Assembly (NCBI RefSeq): GCF_026625565.1
Contig: NZ_CP112998.1
Coordinates: 1,056,501-1,120,500, forward strand
Source of the DNA: Dyadobacter pollutisoli
GTDB taxonomy: Bacteria; Bacteroidota; Bacteroidia; Cytophagales; Spirosomataceae
Length of the DNA: 64,000 bases
Direction: 5' to 3'
The notes beneath the pieces were generated by a model. It searched no databases, had not been told where the DNA came from, and saw only the letters and a program-made list of their open reading frames with translations. The number at the start of each line of letters is the position of its first letter. Position 1 is the first letter of the stretch. Of this stretch, positions 1-8,701 are shown piece by piece. The position numbers and the translations under genes were made by a program.

Positions 1-3000
1 GAATTGATCCTGCCTGCATACTCATTGGCTGCACAGGTAACTGACCTGGGTGAGTCGGGCAGGATATAGGAGGTGCCATTGACCCTGATGCTGACCTGGT
101 GCGGCTGTCCATTCTTAAGTGAGGCGGGCAGTGCAATTGAAAACCCATAGTTCCCTGAGCCATATCCCTGGTCTTTGAGGGTCTGTTTAAATATGTTGGC
201 AACCCCACTGGCCAATACGTTATTGCCTTCCATGAGCTCGACAGTCAGGGCTGTGTTAGGGTTCTTTTTATCCCAGGCCCATCCACTGACGACGCTGCAA
301 TTGGCGGCCTCAAATCGCCCGGCATACTCATTGACAGCGCACGTAACAGATTTAGGTGAATCCATCAGCACATAGGAAGTGTTTTTGACCCTTGCGCTTA
401 GCTGGTGTGCCTGGCCGTCTTTGACACTCGCAGGGAGTGTGATGGCAAACCCGTAATTGCCTGTCCCATATCCAGCATCTTTGAGAGATTGTTGGAAAAT
501 ATCGGCCACAGTGGTTGCGATGACCGTGCTTCCTTCCATAAGCTCGACTGTAAGCGCCGCATTAGGGTTGATCTTGTCCCACGCCCATCCACGGACCGTA
601 TTACAATCGGCAGAATTGATCCTGCCTGCATACTCATTGGCTGCACAGGTAACTGACCTGGGTGAGTCGGGCAGGATATAGGAGGTGCCATTGACCCTGA
701 TGCTGACCTGGTGCGGCTGTCCATTCTTAAGTGAGGCGGGCAGTGCAATTGAAAACCCATAGTTCCCTGAGCCATATCCCTGGTCTTTGAGGGTCTGTTT
801 AAATATGTTGGCAACCCCACTGGCCAATACGTTATTGCCTTCCATGAGCTCGACAGTCAGGGCTGTGTTAGGGTTCTTTTTATCCCAGGCCCATCCACTG
901 ACGACGCTGCAATTGGCGGCCTCAAATCGCCCGGCATACTCATTGACAGCGCACGTAACAGATTTAGGTGAATCCATCAGCACATAGGAAGTGTTTTTGA
1001 CCCTTGCGCTTAGCTGGTGTGCCTGGCCGTCTTTGACACTCGCAGGGAGTGTGATGGCAAACCCGTAATTGCCTGTTCCATATCCAGCATCTTTGAGAGA
1101 CTGTTGGAAAATATCGGCCACAGTGGTTGCGATGACCGTGCTTCCTTCCATAAGCTCGACTGTAAGCGCCGCATTAGGGTTGATCTTGTCCCACGCCCAT
1201 CCACGGACCGTATTACAATCGGCAGAATTGATCCTGCCTGCATACTCATTGGCTGCACAGGTAACTGACCTGGGTGAGTCGGGCAGGATATAGGAGGTGC
1301 CATTGACCCTGATGCTGACCTGGTGCGGCTGTCCATTCTTAAGTGAGGCGGGCAGTGCAATTGAAAACCCATAGTTCCCTGAGCCATATCCCTGGTCTTT
1401 GAGGGTCTGTTTAAATATGTTGGCAACCCCACTGGCCAATACGTTATTGCCTTCCATGAGCTCGACAGTCAGGGCTGTGTTAGGGTTCTTTTTATCCCAG
1501 GCCCATCCACTGACGACGCTGCAATTGGCGGCCTCAAATCGCCCGGCATACTCATTGACAGCGCACGTAACAGATTTAGGTGAATCCATCAGCACATAGG
1601 AAGTGTTTTTGACCCTTGCGCTTAGCTGGTGTGCCTGGCCGTCTTTGACACTCGCAGGGAGTGTGATGGCAAACCCGTAATTGCCTGTCCCATATCCAGC
1701 ATCTTTGAGAGATTGTTGGAAAATATCGGCCACAGTGGTTGCGATGACCGTGCTTCCTTCCATAAGCTCGACTGTGAGCGCCGCATTAGGGTTGATCTTG
1801 TCCCACGCCCATCCACGGACCGTATTACAATCGGCAGAATTGATCCTGCCTGCATACTCATTGGCTGCACAGGTAACTGACCTGGGTGAGTCGGGCAGGA
1901 TATAGGAGGTGCCATTGACCCTGATGCTGACCTGGTGCGGCTGTCCATTCTTAAGTGAGGCGGGCAGTGCAATTGAAAACCCATAGTTCCCTGAGCCATA
2001 TCCCTGGTCTTTGAGGGTCTGTTTAAATATGTTGGCAACCCCACTGGCCAATACGTTATTGCCTTCCATGAGCTCGACAGTCAGGGCTGTGTTAGGGTTC
2101 TTTTTATCCCAGGCCCATCCACTGACGACGCTGCAATTGGCGGCCTCAAATCGCCCGGCATACTCATTGACAGCGCACGTAACAGATTTAGGTGAATCCA
2201 TCAGCACATAGGAAGTGTTTTTGACCCTTGCGCTTAGCTGGTGTGCCTGGCCGTCTTTGACACTCGCAGGGAGTGTGATGGCAAACCCGTAATTGCCTGT
2301 CCCATATCCAGCATCTTTGAGAGATTGTTGGAAAATATCGGCCACAGTGGTTGCGATGACCGTGCTTCCTTCCATAAGCTCGACTGTGAGCGCCGCATTA
2401 GGGTTGATCTTGTCCCACGCCCATCCACGGACCGTATTACAATCGGCAGAATTGATCCTGCCTGCATACTCATTGGCTGCACAGGTAACTGACCTGGGTG
2501 AGTCGGGCAGGATATAGGAGGTGCCATTGACCCTGATGCTGACCTGGTGCGGCTGTCCATTCTTAAGTGAGGCGGGCAGTGCAATTGAAAACCCATAGTT
2601 CCCTGAGCCATATCCCTGGTCTTTGAGGGTCTGTTTAAATATGTTGGCAACCCCACTGGCCAATACGTTATTGCCTTCCATGAGCTCGACAGTCAGGGCT
2701 GTGTTAGGGTTCTTTTTATCCCAGGCCCATCCACTGACGACGCTGCAATTGGCGGCCTCAAATCGCCCGGCATACTCATTGACAGCGCACGTAACAGATT
2801 TGGGTGAATCCATCAGCACATAGGAAGTGTTTTTGACCCTTGCGCTTAGCTGGTGTGCCTGGCCGTCTTTGACACTCGCAGGGAGTGTGATGGCAAACCC
2901 GTAATTGCCTGTCCCATATCCAGCATCTTTGAGAGATTGTTGGAAAATATCGGCCACAGTGGTTGCGATGACCGTGCTTCCTTCCATAAGCTCGACTGTA

Positions 3001-5807
3001 AGCGCCGCATTAGGGTTGATCTTGTCCCACGCCCATCCACGGACCGTATTACAATCGGCAGAATTGACCCTGCCTGCATACTCATTGGCTGCACAGGTAA
3101 CTGACCTGGGTGAGTCGGGCAGGATATAGGAGGTGCCATTGACCCTGATGCTGACCTGGTGCGGCTGTCCATTCTTAAGTGAGGCGGGCAGTGCAATTGA
3201 AAACCCATAGTTCCCTGAGCCATATCCCTGGTCTTTGAGGGTCTGTTTAAATATGTTGGCAACCCCACTGGCCAATACGTTATTGCCTTCCATGAGCTCG
3301 ACAGTCAGGGCTGTGTTAGGGTTCTTTTTATCCCAGGCCCATCCACTGACGACGCTGCAATTGGCGGCCTCAAATCGCCCGGCATACTCATTGACAGCGC
3401 ACGTAACAGATTTAGGTGAATCCATCAGCACATAGGAAGTGTTTTTGACCCTTGCGCTTAGCTGGTGTGCCTGGCCGTCTTTGACACTCGCAGGGAGTGT
3501 GATGGCAAACCCGTAATTGCCTGTCCCATATCCAGCATCTTTGAGAGACTGTTGGAAAATATCGGCCACAGTGGTTGCGATGACCGTGCTTCCTTCCATA
3601 AGCTCGACTGTAAGCGCCGCATTAGGGTTGATCTTGTCCCACGCCCATCCACGGACCGTATTACAATCGGCAGAATTGATCCTGCCTGCATACTCATTGG
3701 CTGCACAGGTAACTGACCTGGGTGAGTCGGGCAGGATATAGGAGGTGCCATTGACCCTGATGCTGACCTGGTGCGGCTGTCCATTCTTAAGTGAGGCGGG
3801 CAGTGCAATTGAAAACCCATAGTTCCCTGAGCCATATCCCTGGTCTTTGAGGGTCTGTTTAAATATGTTGGCAACCCCACTGGCCAATACGTTATTGCCT
3901 TCCATGAGCTCGACAGTCAGGGCTGTGTTAGGGTTCTTTTTATCCCAGGCCCATCCACTGACGACGCTGCAATTGGCGGCCTCAAATCGCCCGGCATACT
4001 CATTGACAGCGCACGTAACAGATTTGGGTGAATCCATCAGCACATAGGAAGTGTTTTTGACCCTTGCGCTTAGCTGGTGTGCCTGGCCGTCTTTGACACT
4101 CGCAGGGAGTGTGATGGCAAACCCGTAATTGCCTGTCCCATATCCAGCATCTTTGAGAGATTGTTGGAAAATATCGGCCACAGTGGTTGCGATGACCGTG
4201 CTTCCTTCCATAAGCTCGACTGTAAGCGCCGCATTAGGGTTGATCTTGTCCCACGCCCATCCACGGACCGTATTACAATCGGCAGAATTGATCCTGCCTG
4301 CATACTCATTGGCTGCACAGGTAACTGACCTGGGTGAGTCGGGCAGGATATAGGAGGTGCCATTGACCCTGATGCTGACCTGGTGCGGCTGTCCATTCTT
4401 AAGTGAGGCGGGCAGTGCAATTGAAAACCCATAGTTCCCTGAGCCATATCCCTGGTCTTTGAGGGTCTGTTTAAATATGTTGGCAACCCCACTGGCCAAT
4501 ACGTTATTGCCTTCCATGAGCTCGACAGTCAGGGCTGTGTTAGGGTTGTTTTTATCCCAGGCCCATCCACTGACGACGCTGCAATTGGCGGCCTCAAATC
4601 GCCCGGTATACTCATTGACAGCGCACGTAACAGATTTAGGTGAATCCATCAGCACATAGGAAGTGTTTTTGACCCTTGCGCTTAGCTGGTGTGCCTGGCC
4701 GTCTTTGACACTCGCAGGGAGTGTGATGGCAAACCCGTAATTGCCTGTCCCATATCCAGCATCTTTGAGAGACTGTTGGAAAATATCGGCCACAGTGGTT
4801 GCGATGACCGTGCTTCCTTCCATAAGCTCGACTGTAAGCGCCGCATTAGGGTTGATCTTGTCCCACGCCCATCCACGGACCGTATTACAATCGGCAGAAT
4901 TGACCCTGCCTGCATACTCATTGGCTGCACAGGTAACTGACCTGGGTGAGTCGGGCAGGATATAGGAGGTGCCATTGACCCTGATGCTGACCTGGTGCGG
5001 CTGTCCATTCTTAAGTGAGGCGGGCAGTGCAATTGAAAACCCATAGTTCCCTGAGCCATATCCCTGGTCTTTGAGGGTCTGTTTAAATATGTTGGCAACC
5101 CCACTGGCCAATACGTTATTGCCTTCCATGAGCTCGACAGTCAGGGCTGTGTTAGGGTTGTTTTTATCCCAGGCCCATCCACTGACGACGCTGCAATTGG
5201 CGGCCTCAAATCGCCCGGTATACTCATTGACAGCGCACGTAACAGATTTAGGTGAATCCATCAGCACATAGGAAGTGTTTTTGACCCTTGCGCTTAGCTG
5301 GTGTGCCTGGCCGTCTTTGACACTCGCAGGGAGTGTGATGGCAAACCCGTAATTGCCTGTCCCATATCCAGCATCTTTGAGAGACTGTTGGAAAATATCG
5401 GCCACAGTGGTTGCGATGACCGTGCTTCCTTCCATAAGCTCGACTGTGAGCGCTGCATTAAGATTAAGCTTATCCAATACATAACCACGGACCGTATTAC
5501 AATCGGCAGAATTGACCCTGCCTGCATACTCATTGGCTGCACAGGTAACTGACCTGGGTGAGTCGGGCAGGATATAGGAGGTGCCATTGACCCTGATGCT
5601 GACCTGGTGCGGCTGTCCATTCTTAAGTGAGGCGGGCAGTGCAATTGAAAACCCATAGTTCCCTGAGCCATATCCCTGGTCTTTGAGGGTCTGTTTAAAT
5701 ATGTTGGCAACCCCACTGGCCAATACGTTATTGCCTTCCATGAGTTCCACGGTCAGGGCGGCATTTGCGTAATTTTTATCCCAGGCCCATCCTGTGAGGA
5801 TTGTGCA
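1..5807 (-). repeat. 612-bp coding tandem array (9.5 visible units)
   Basis: The DNA repeats with an exact 612-bp period, in frame and without indels. Each unit is an A module (Cys codons at 5807, 5195, 4583 and so on down to 299) followed by a B module (Cys codons at 5501, 4889 and so on down to 605), each 306 bp or 102 residues. A and B differ clearly from one another. Copies of A, and copies of B, are identical apart from scattered single-base changes, except in the first A and first B modules, which carry divergent patches. The array continues past the left edge. Confidence 0.97.
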
Positions 5808-7097
5808 GCTAGCATATTCGAACCGTCCATCGTACTCAGGCATAGCGCAGACTAAGTTTTTATTAGAACCAGCCAACACATAGTCAACACCTCTTAACCT
5901 AACACTTATTTCGTGGTTCTTGCCGTCCTTTAAGGCAGCTGGCAATGGTATTGAAAATCCATAGTTACCGGTACCGATGCCTAAATCCTTAAGAGACTGG
6001 CTGTATGTATTGGCAACAGCAGTAGCAAGAACGGTTGTCCCTTCTACAAGTTCAACAATAAGAGATTCGTTAGAATTATTTTTGTCCCAGACCCACCCCT
6101 TAATATTGTAACAGTCAGCTGTATCGAACTTTCCATCATATTCACAGTTCAAGGCTTTTGGCGACCCCGAGAGAATCAGGGTGCTCCCTTTTACGCGTAT
6201 ACTCAATTGATGGGCCTTTCCATCCATTAAAATGGCCGGCGTTAAAACACTGAAGCCATAATTACCTGTGCCTGTTCCTGAATTTTTTAAATCATCTCTA
6301 TAAATGCTGGCTGTCGTGGTAGCGAACACTGTATTACCTTCTACAATTTCAATTGTAAGTTTTGCACTAGGATAGTTTTCATCCCAAGCCCAACCCCTGA
6401 TTTCCGTACAACTTACAACTTCGAGATTTCCCTTGTAGTCTGCTGGCTGAATTGCAGAGTCAATTTTTCCAAATGTGTACACACTGTACGTACTAGGTAC
6501 AATACTTAGCGCTGTGGTAATTGATCCGGATGATACGGAGCTAGATCCTCCTGTTAGAGATATTTCATCAACGATAGAAGTTATTTTTTCCCAACGTCCA
6601 GTATTAGAATTCCAACCTATTATACTTAATAAATTAAGCGAGTTTTCGGTTAACTGTCCAATGTTGCTAGCTTCATTCCAAGTCAAGGTAATACGCGTAG
6701 AATTCAAGCCATTAATATCCCAAAATTCTTTTTGAGAGGCATTTTCAATTCCTTCCTCTTTGTTTGAAGGGCTGAACGGTGCACTTGACGGGGCGGTAGC
6801 AGCCCCCGGATCTTCTTGGAAATAGGCACCGGTAGTACCGTCGGCTAACGCCGCAAAAGGCCTGTAAAATCCTTTATGGCCAACTGGGAATATAAAAAAG
6901 GAGCTTCCATTCTTTTTGACATATCCGTCGATATGTTTACTATCAGAAATCCCATTCAACTTAGAGTTTTGGCCAAAACTAACAATTCCTGTCGGCGACG
7001 ATCGTTCTGTTTTTACTATTCCTGTTTGACCAAAACTATACAGAGAGCTGGTAAGAACAAACATAAAGCCGATAAAATACGTAAAGATGTTCTTCAT
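1..7097 (-). CDS. Giant secreted tandem-repeat protein (3' end outside window)
   Basis: An uninterrupted minus-strand reading frame starts at ATG 7097 and runs off the left edge, giving at least 2,365 residues without a stop. Residues 1-23 form a signal peptide (MKNIF, hydrophobic core, then SFGQ). Residues about 50-85 hold a segment with FPVGHKGFYRP that I recognise as common in exported Bacteroidota proteins. From residue 230 there are 20 complete modules and one partial module of about 100 residues. Each has a GWAWD motif near its start, a GNYGF motif in the middle and a C-x13-C pair spanning the joint with the next module. The modules look like beta-sandwich adhesive or carbohydrate-binding repeats; this is inferred from pattern, not from a named family. 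The gene lies 67 bp downstream of the DUF1501 gene in the same direction, so it is probably the last visible gene of a three-gene operon. The C-terminus, where a type IX secretion signal might sit, is not visible. Confidence 0.9.
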   Translation of the reverse strand, partial: MKNIFTYFIGFMFVLTSSLYSFGQTGIVKTERSSPTGIVSFGQNSKLNGISDSKHIDGYVKKNGSSFFIFPVGHKGFYRPFAALADGTTGAYFQEDPGAATAPSSAPFSPSNKEEGIENASQKEFWDINGLNSTRITLTWNEASNIGQLTENSLNLLSIIGWNSNTGRWEKITSIVDEISLTGGSSSVSSGSITTALSIVPSTYSVYTFGKIDSAIQPADYKGNLEVVSCTEIRGWAWDENYPSAKLTIEIVEGNTVFATTTASIYRDDLKNSGTGTGNYGFSVLTPAILMDGKAHQLSIRVKGSTLILSGSPKALNCEYDGKFDTADCYNIKGWVWDKNNSNESLIVELVEGTTVLATAVANTYSQSLKDLGIGTGNYGFSIPLPAALKDGKNHEISVRLRGVDYVLAGSNKNLVCAMPEYDGRFEYASCTILTGWAWDKNYANAALTVELMEGNNVLASGVANIFKQTLKDQGYGSGNYGFSIALPASLKNGQPHQVSIRVNGTSYILPDSPRSVTCAANEYAGRVNSADCNTVRGYVLDKLNLNAALTVELMEGSTVIATTVADIFQQSLKDAGYGTGNYGFAITLPASVKDGQAHQLSARVKNTSYVLMDSPKSVTCAVNEYTGRFEAANCSVVSGWAWDKNNPNTALTVELMEGNNVLASGVANIFKQTLKDQGYGSGNYGFSIALPASLKNGQPHQVSIRVNGTSYILPDSPRSVTCAANEYAGRVNSADCNTVRGWAWDKINPNAALTVELMEGSTVIATTVADIFQQSLKDAGYGTGNYGFAITLPASVKDGQAHQLSARVKNTSYVLMDSPKSVTCAVNEYTGRFEAANCSVVSGWAWDKNNPNTALTVELMEGNNVLASGVANIFKQTLKDQGYGSGNYGFSIALPASLKNGQPHQVSIRVNGTSYILPDSPRSVTCAANEYAGRINSADCNTVRGWAWDKINPNAALTVELMEGSTVIATTVADIFQQSLKDAGYGTGNYGFAITLPASVKDGQAHQLSARVKNTSYVLMDSPKSVTCAVNEYAGRFEAANCSVVSGWAWDKKNPNTALTVELMEGNNVLASGVANIFKQTLKDQGYGSGNYGFSIALPASLKNGQPHQVSIRVNGTSYILPDSPRSVTCAANEYAGRINSADCNTVRGWAWDKINPNAALTVELMEGSTVIATTVADIFQQSLKDAGYGTGNYGFAITLPASVKDGQAHQLSARVKNTSYVLMDSPKSVTCAVNEYAGRFEAANCSVVSGWAWDKKNPNTALTVELMEGNNVLASGVANIFKQTLKDQGYGSGNYGFSIALPASLKNGQPHQVSIRVNGTSYILPDSPRSVTCAANEYAGRVNSADCNTVRGWAWDKINPNAALTVELMEGSTVIATTVADIFQQSLKDAGYGTGNYGFAITLPASVKDGQAHQLSARVKNTSYVLMDSPKSVTCAVNEYAGRFEAANCSVVSGWAWDKKNPNTALTVELMEGNNVLASGVANIFKQTLKDQGYGSGNYGFSIALPASLKNGQPHQVSIRVNGTSYILPDSPRSVTCAANEYAGRINSADCNTVRGWAWDKINPNAALTVELMEGSTVIATTVADIFQQSLKDAGYGTGNYGFAITLPASVKDGQAHQLSARVKNTSYVLMDSPKSVTCAVNEYAGRFEAANCSVVSGWAWDKKNPNTALTVELMEGNNVLASGVANIFKQTLKDQGYGSGNYGFSIALPASLKNGQPHQVSIRVNGTSYILPDSPRSVTCAANEYAGRINSADCNTVRGWAWDKINPNAALTVELMEGSTVIATTVADIFQQSLKDAGYGTGNYGFAITLPASVKDGQAHQLSARVKNTSYVLMDSPKSVTCAVNEYAGRFEAANCSVVSGWAWDKKNPNTALTVELMEGNNVLASGVANIFKQTLKDQGYGSGNYGFSIALPASLKNGQPHQVSIRVNGTSYILPDSPRSVTCAANEYAGRINSADCNTVRGWAWDKINPNAALTVELMEGSTVIATTVADIFQQSLKDAGYGTGNYGFAITLPASVKDGQAHQLSARVKNTSYVLMDSPKSVTCAVNEYAGRFEAANCSVVSGWAWDKKNPNTALTVELMEGNNVLASGVANIFKQTLKDQGYGSGNYGFSIALPASLKNGQPHQVSIRVNGTSYILPDSPRSVTCAANEYAGRINSADCNTVRGWAWDKINPNAALTVELMEGSTVIATTVADIFQQSLKDAGYGTGNYGFAITLPASVKDGQAHQLSARVKNTSYVLMDSPKSVTCAVNEYAGRFEAANCSVVSGWAWDKKNPNTALTVELMEGNNVLASGVANIFKQTLKDQGYGSGNYGFSIALPASLKNGQPHQVSIRVNGTSYILPDSPRSVTCAANEYAGRIN
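5808..6410 (-). repeat. Two diverged N-terminal copies of the module
   Basis: Two further modules precede the homogeneous array: 6410-6114 (99 residues, starting CTEIRGWAWD) and 6113-5808 (102 residues, starting CYNIKGWVWD). They share the GW-WD, VEG, GTGNYGF and SPK/SNK landmarks but differ from the array copies at many positions. They look like older copies that escaped homogenisation at the array edge. Confidence 0.9.
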
Positions 7098-7164
7098 GAT
7101 GATGTCTAAAGATAGAACATAAGGATAATTTAGAGATCGTTTTTGCTGGCTATGTTGGATTTAG

Positions 7165-8691
7165 TTAGCCGGTGATATTGACACTGTAGTCTCCAAGAAA
7201 TTTTAGTTCCCCACCAGCCATCACTTTGACATTTTTAGCAACAATATTTTCTCCTACTTCGACAATATGGCCTGAGTTGATTTGAACCATATCTTTGAGG
7301 TTGGGCACTCGACCATTAGACCAGATCTCTGGATTTGGCCAGGCACCCGACGATATGGTCTGTACCGTGTCAGAAAAAAGCGATGTTGTATTGAAGCCTT
7401 TGAATAATATTTGATTTGTTGTTGCTTTGTCTATTCCAAACCAATCGTTCAATACATCGGCATAAACTCGACGGAAGTCAATTTGCATTTTAATATCCCT
7501 GTTGCTCGCGCCGGCCGTGGGTGAAAAAATTAAACCGTTAATTAAATCGGGATTAGTACCAATTAATTGCCTTTTTATGCCTGAACCGAAAACAAACATT
7601 GGAGCTGCTACGCCATGATCAGTCCCTTTGGATGCATTGGAGGTTGCCCTTCTTCCAAAGTCTGAAAAAGTTAAGCCTACAACTTTATCTTCAGTACCTT
7701 GCAATTGTAGGTCTTTTTGAAATGCAGCGACAGCATCGGACAATTTTTTTAGTAGTTGGGCGTGTGTCCCTTCCAAACTTGTAGTGCCAATCTGGTTAGC
7801 GTGAGTATCGAATCCACCTAATTCTACGTAATAAATCTTCGATCTTAAACCTCCATGTATCAGTCTTGCGACGATTTTCAATTGATCAGCTAGCTCGTTT
7901 TTCTGCGATGAATCAGGATAATTTGCCATGTTAGTACCTGTCTCGGCGGCGGCTTTAATTTCAGAAGCAAAGCCAACTGTAAGAACTTGTTGCTCTCTTA
8001 TATAAGAAATCAAATCCCCGGCATCACAACATGGTAGACCGACATCAACTGGAGTGCTAGGTTCCCCAATAAGCTGATAAAATGAGTTTGGATCTTGAAG
8101 CGTTATACCCATTGACAATGTATGACCTAGTAAAGCAGTGGTGCTAATGTTTCCGATTTGCACTGCCAAAGGGTCTTCCATTTCACTATTAGGATAGTTT
8201 TGCGGGTAACCTGGAAAACGTTCATCTAGATACCTTCCAGCCCATCCAGAAGTGGAATATGCATTTGAATCTACTCCAGTCATCCAAATATCTGTCGATC
8301 GATAGTGGGATTGATCAGCATTTGGATAGGATACCGAATTAATAATTGCCAACTTTCCTTCATCATACATTGCACGCATACCGGTCATTGCAGGATGCAA
8401 TCCTGCCTCGAGATTCCCTGATAATTTTAGCACGTCATTTTCTGGAATTGCAATGTTGGCTCTTAATTGATTATATTCCGAATAGTACTGCAGCGGGATT
8501 ACCGTATTAAGGCCGTCATTTCCACCTCCCAGATAAATGATCACTAAAATTCGATCACTGTCCAATGCCGCTGTCTTTCTTAGTGACTGAACTAGAGCAG
8601 AACCCTTGGCAAAAGATTTAACTCCGATACCATTTAGCATCACAGGAACCATGACTGATGAAGCCGCTCTAAAGAATTCTCTTCTTTTCAT
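7165..8691 (-). CDS. DUF1501 family exported protein with C-terminal tail
   Basis: The 508-residue protein starts with a twin-arginine-like leader (KRREFFRAAS, residues 2-11). The DUF1501 sulfatase/phosphatase-like core follows: YLGGGNDGLNTVIPL at about 53-67, SHYRSTDIW at about 128-136, GGFDTHANQ at 292-300 and FSDFGRRA at 342-349. The family is widespread in Bacteroidota and Planctomycetota, usually paired with DUF1800, and has no firmly established biochemical role. From about residue 447 there is an extra tail (WPNPEIWSNGRVPNLKD to the end) resembling the start of beta-helix segments in secreted Bacteroidota proteins. The DUF1800 gene ends 10 bp upstream and the giant repeat gene begins 67 bp downstream, so co-transcription is likely. 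Confidence 0.88.
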   Translation of the reverse strand: MKRREFFRAASSVMVPVMLNGIGVKSFAKGSALVQSLRKTAALDSDRILVIIYLGGGNDGLNTVIPLQYYSEYNQLRANIAIPENDVLKLSGNLEAGLHPAMTGMRAMYDEGKLAIINSVSYPNADQSHYRSTDIWMTGVDSNAYSTSGWAGRYLDERFPGYPQNYPNSEMEDPLAVQIGNISTTALLGHTLSMGITLQDPNSFYQLIGEPSTPVDVGLPCCDAGDLISYIREQQVLTVGFASEIKAAAETGTNMANYPDSSQKNELADQLKIVARLIHGGLRSKIYYVELGGFDTHANQIGTTSLEGTHAQLLKKLSDAVAAFQKDLQLQGTEDKVVGLTFSDFGRRATSNASKGTDHGVAAPMFVFGSGIKRQLIGTNPDLINGLIFSPTAGASNRDIKMQIDFRRVYADVLNDWFGIDKATTNQILFKGFNTTSLFSDTVQTISSGAWPNPEIWSNGRVPNLKDMVQINSGHIVEVGENIVAKNVKVMAGGELKFLGDYSVNITG

Positions 8692-8701
8692 ATACCAGAA
8701 A

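Noticed and set aside
175..5716. Many short ORFs recurring every 612 bp on both strands (66, 74, 83 and 140 codons)
   Set aside because: They are in other frames of the giant repeat gene and recur only because of the array; their translations lack protein-like character or context.
1..5807. CRISPR-like periodicity
   Set aside because: The repeats are 612 bp long, in frame, contiguous and without variable spacers.
6475..7109. Two plus-strand ORFs at the start of the giant gene
   Set aside because: They are antisense to its signal peptide and N-terminal domain, which read as a good protein on the minus strand.
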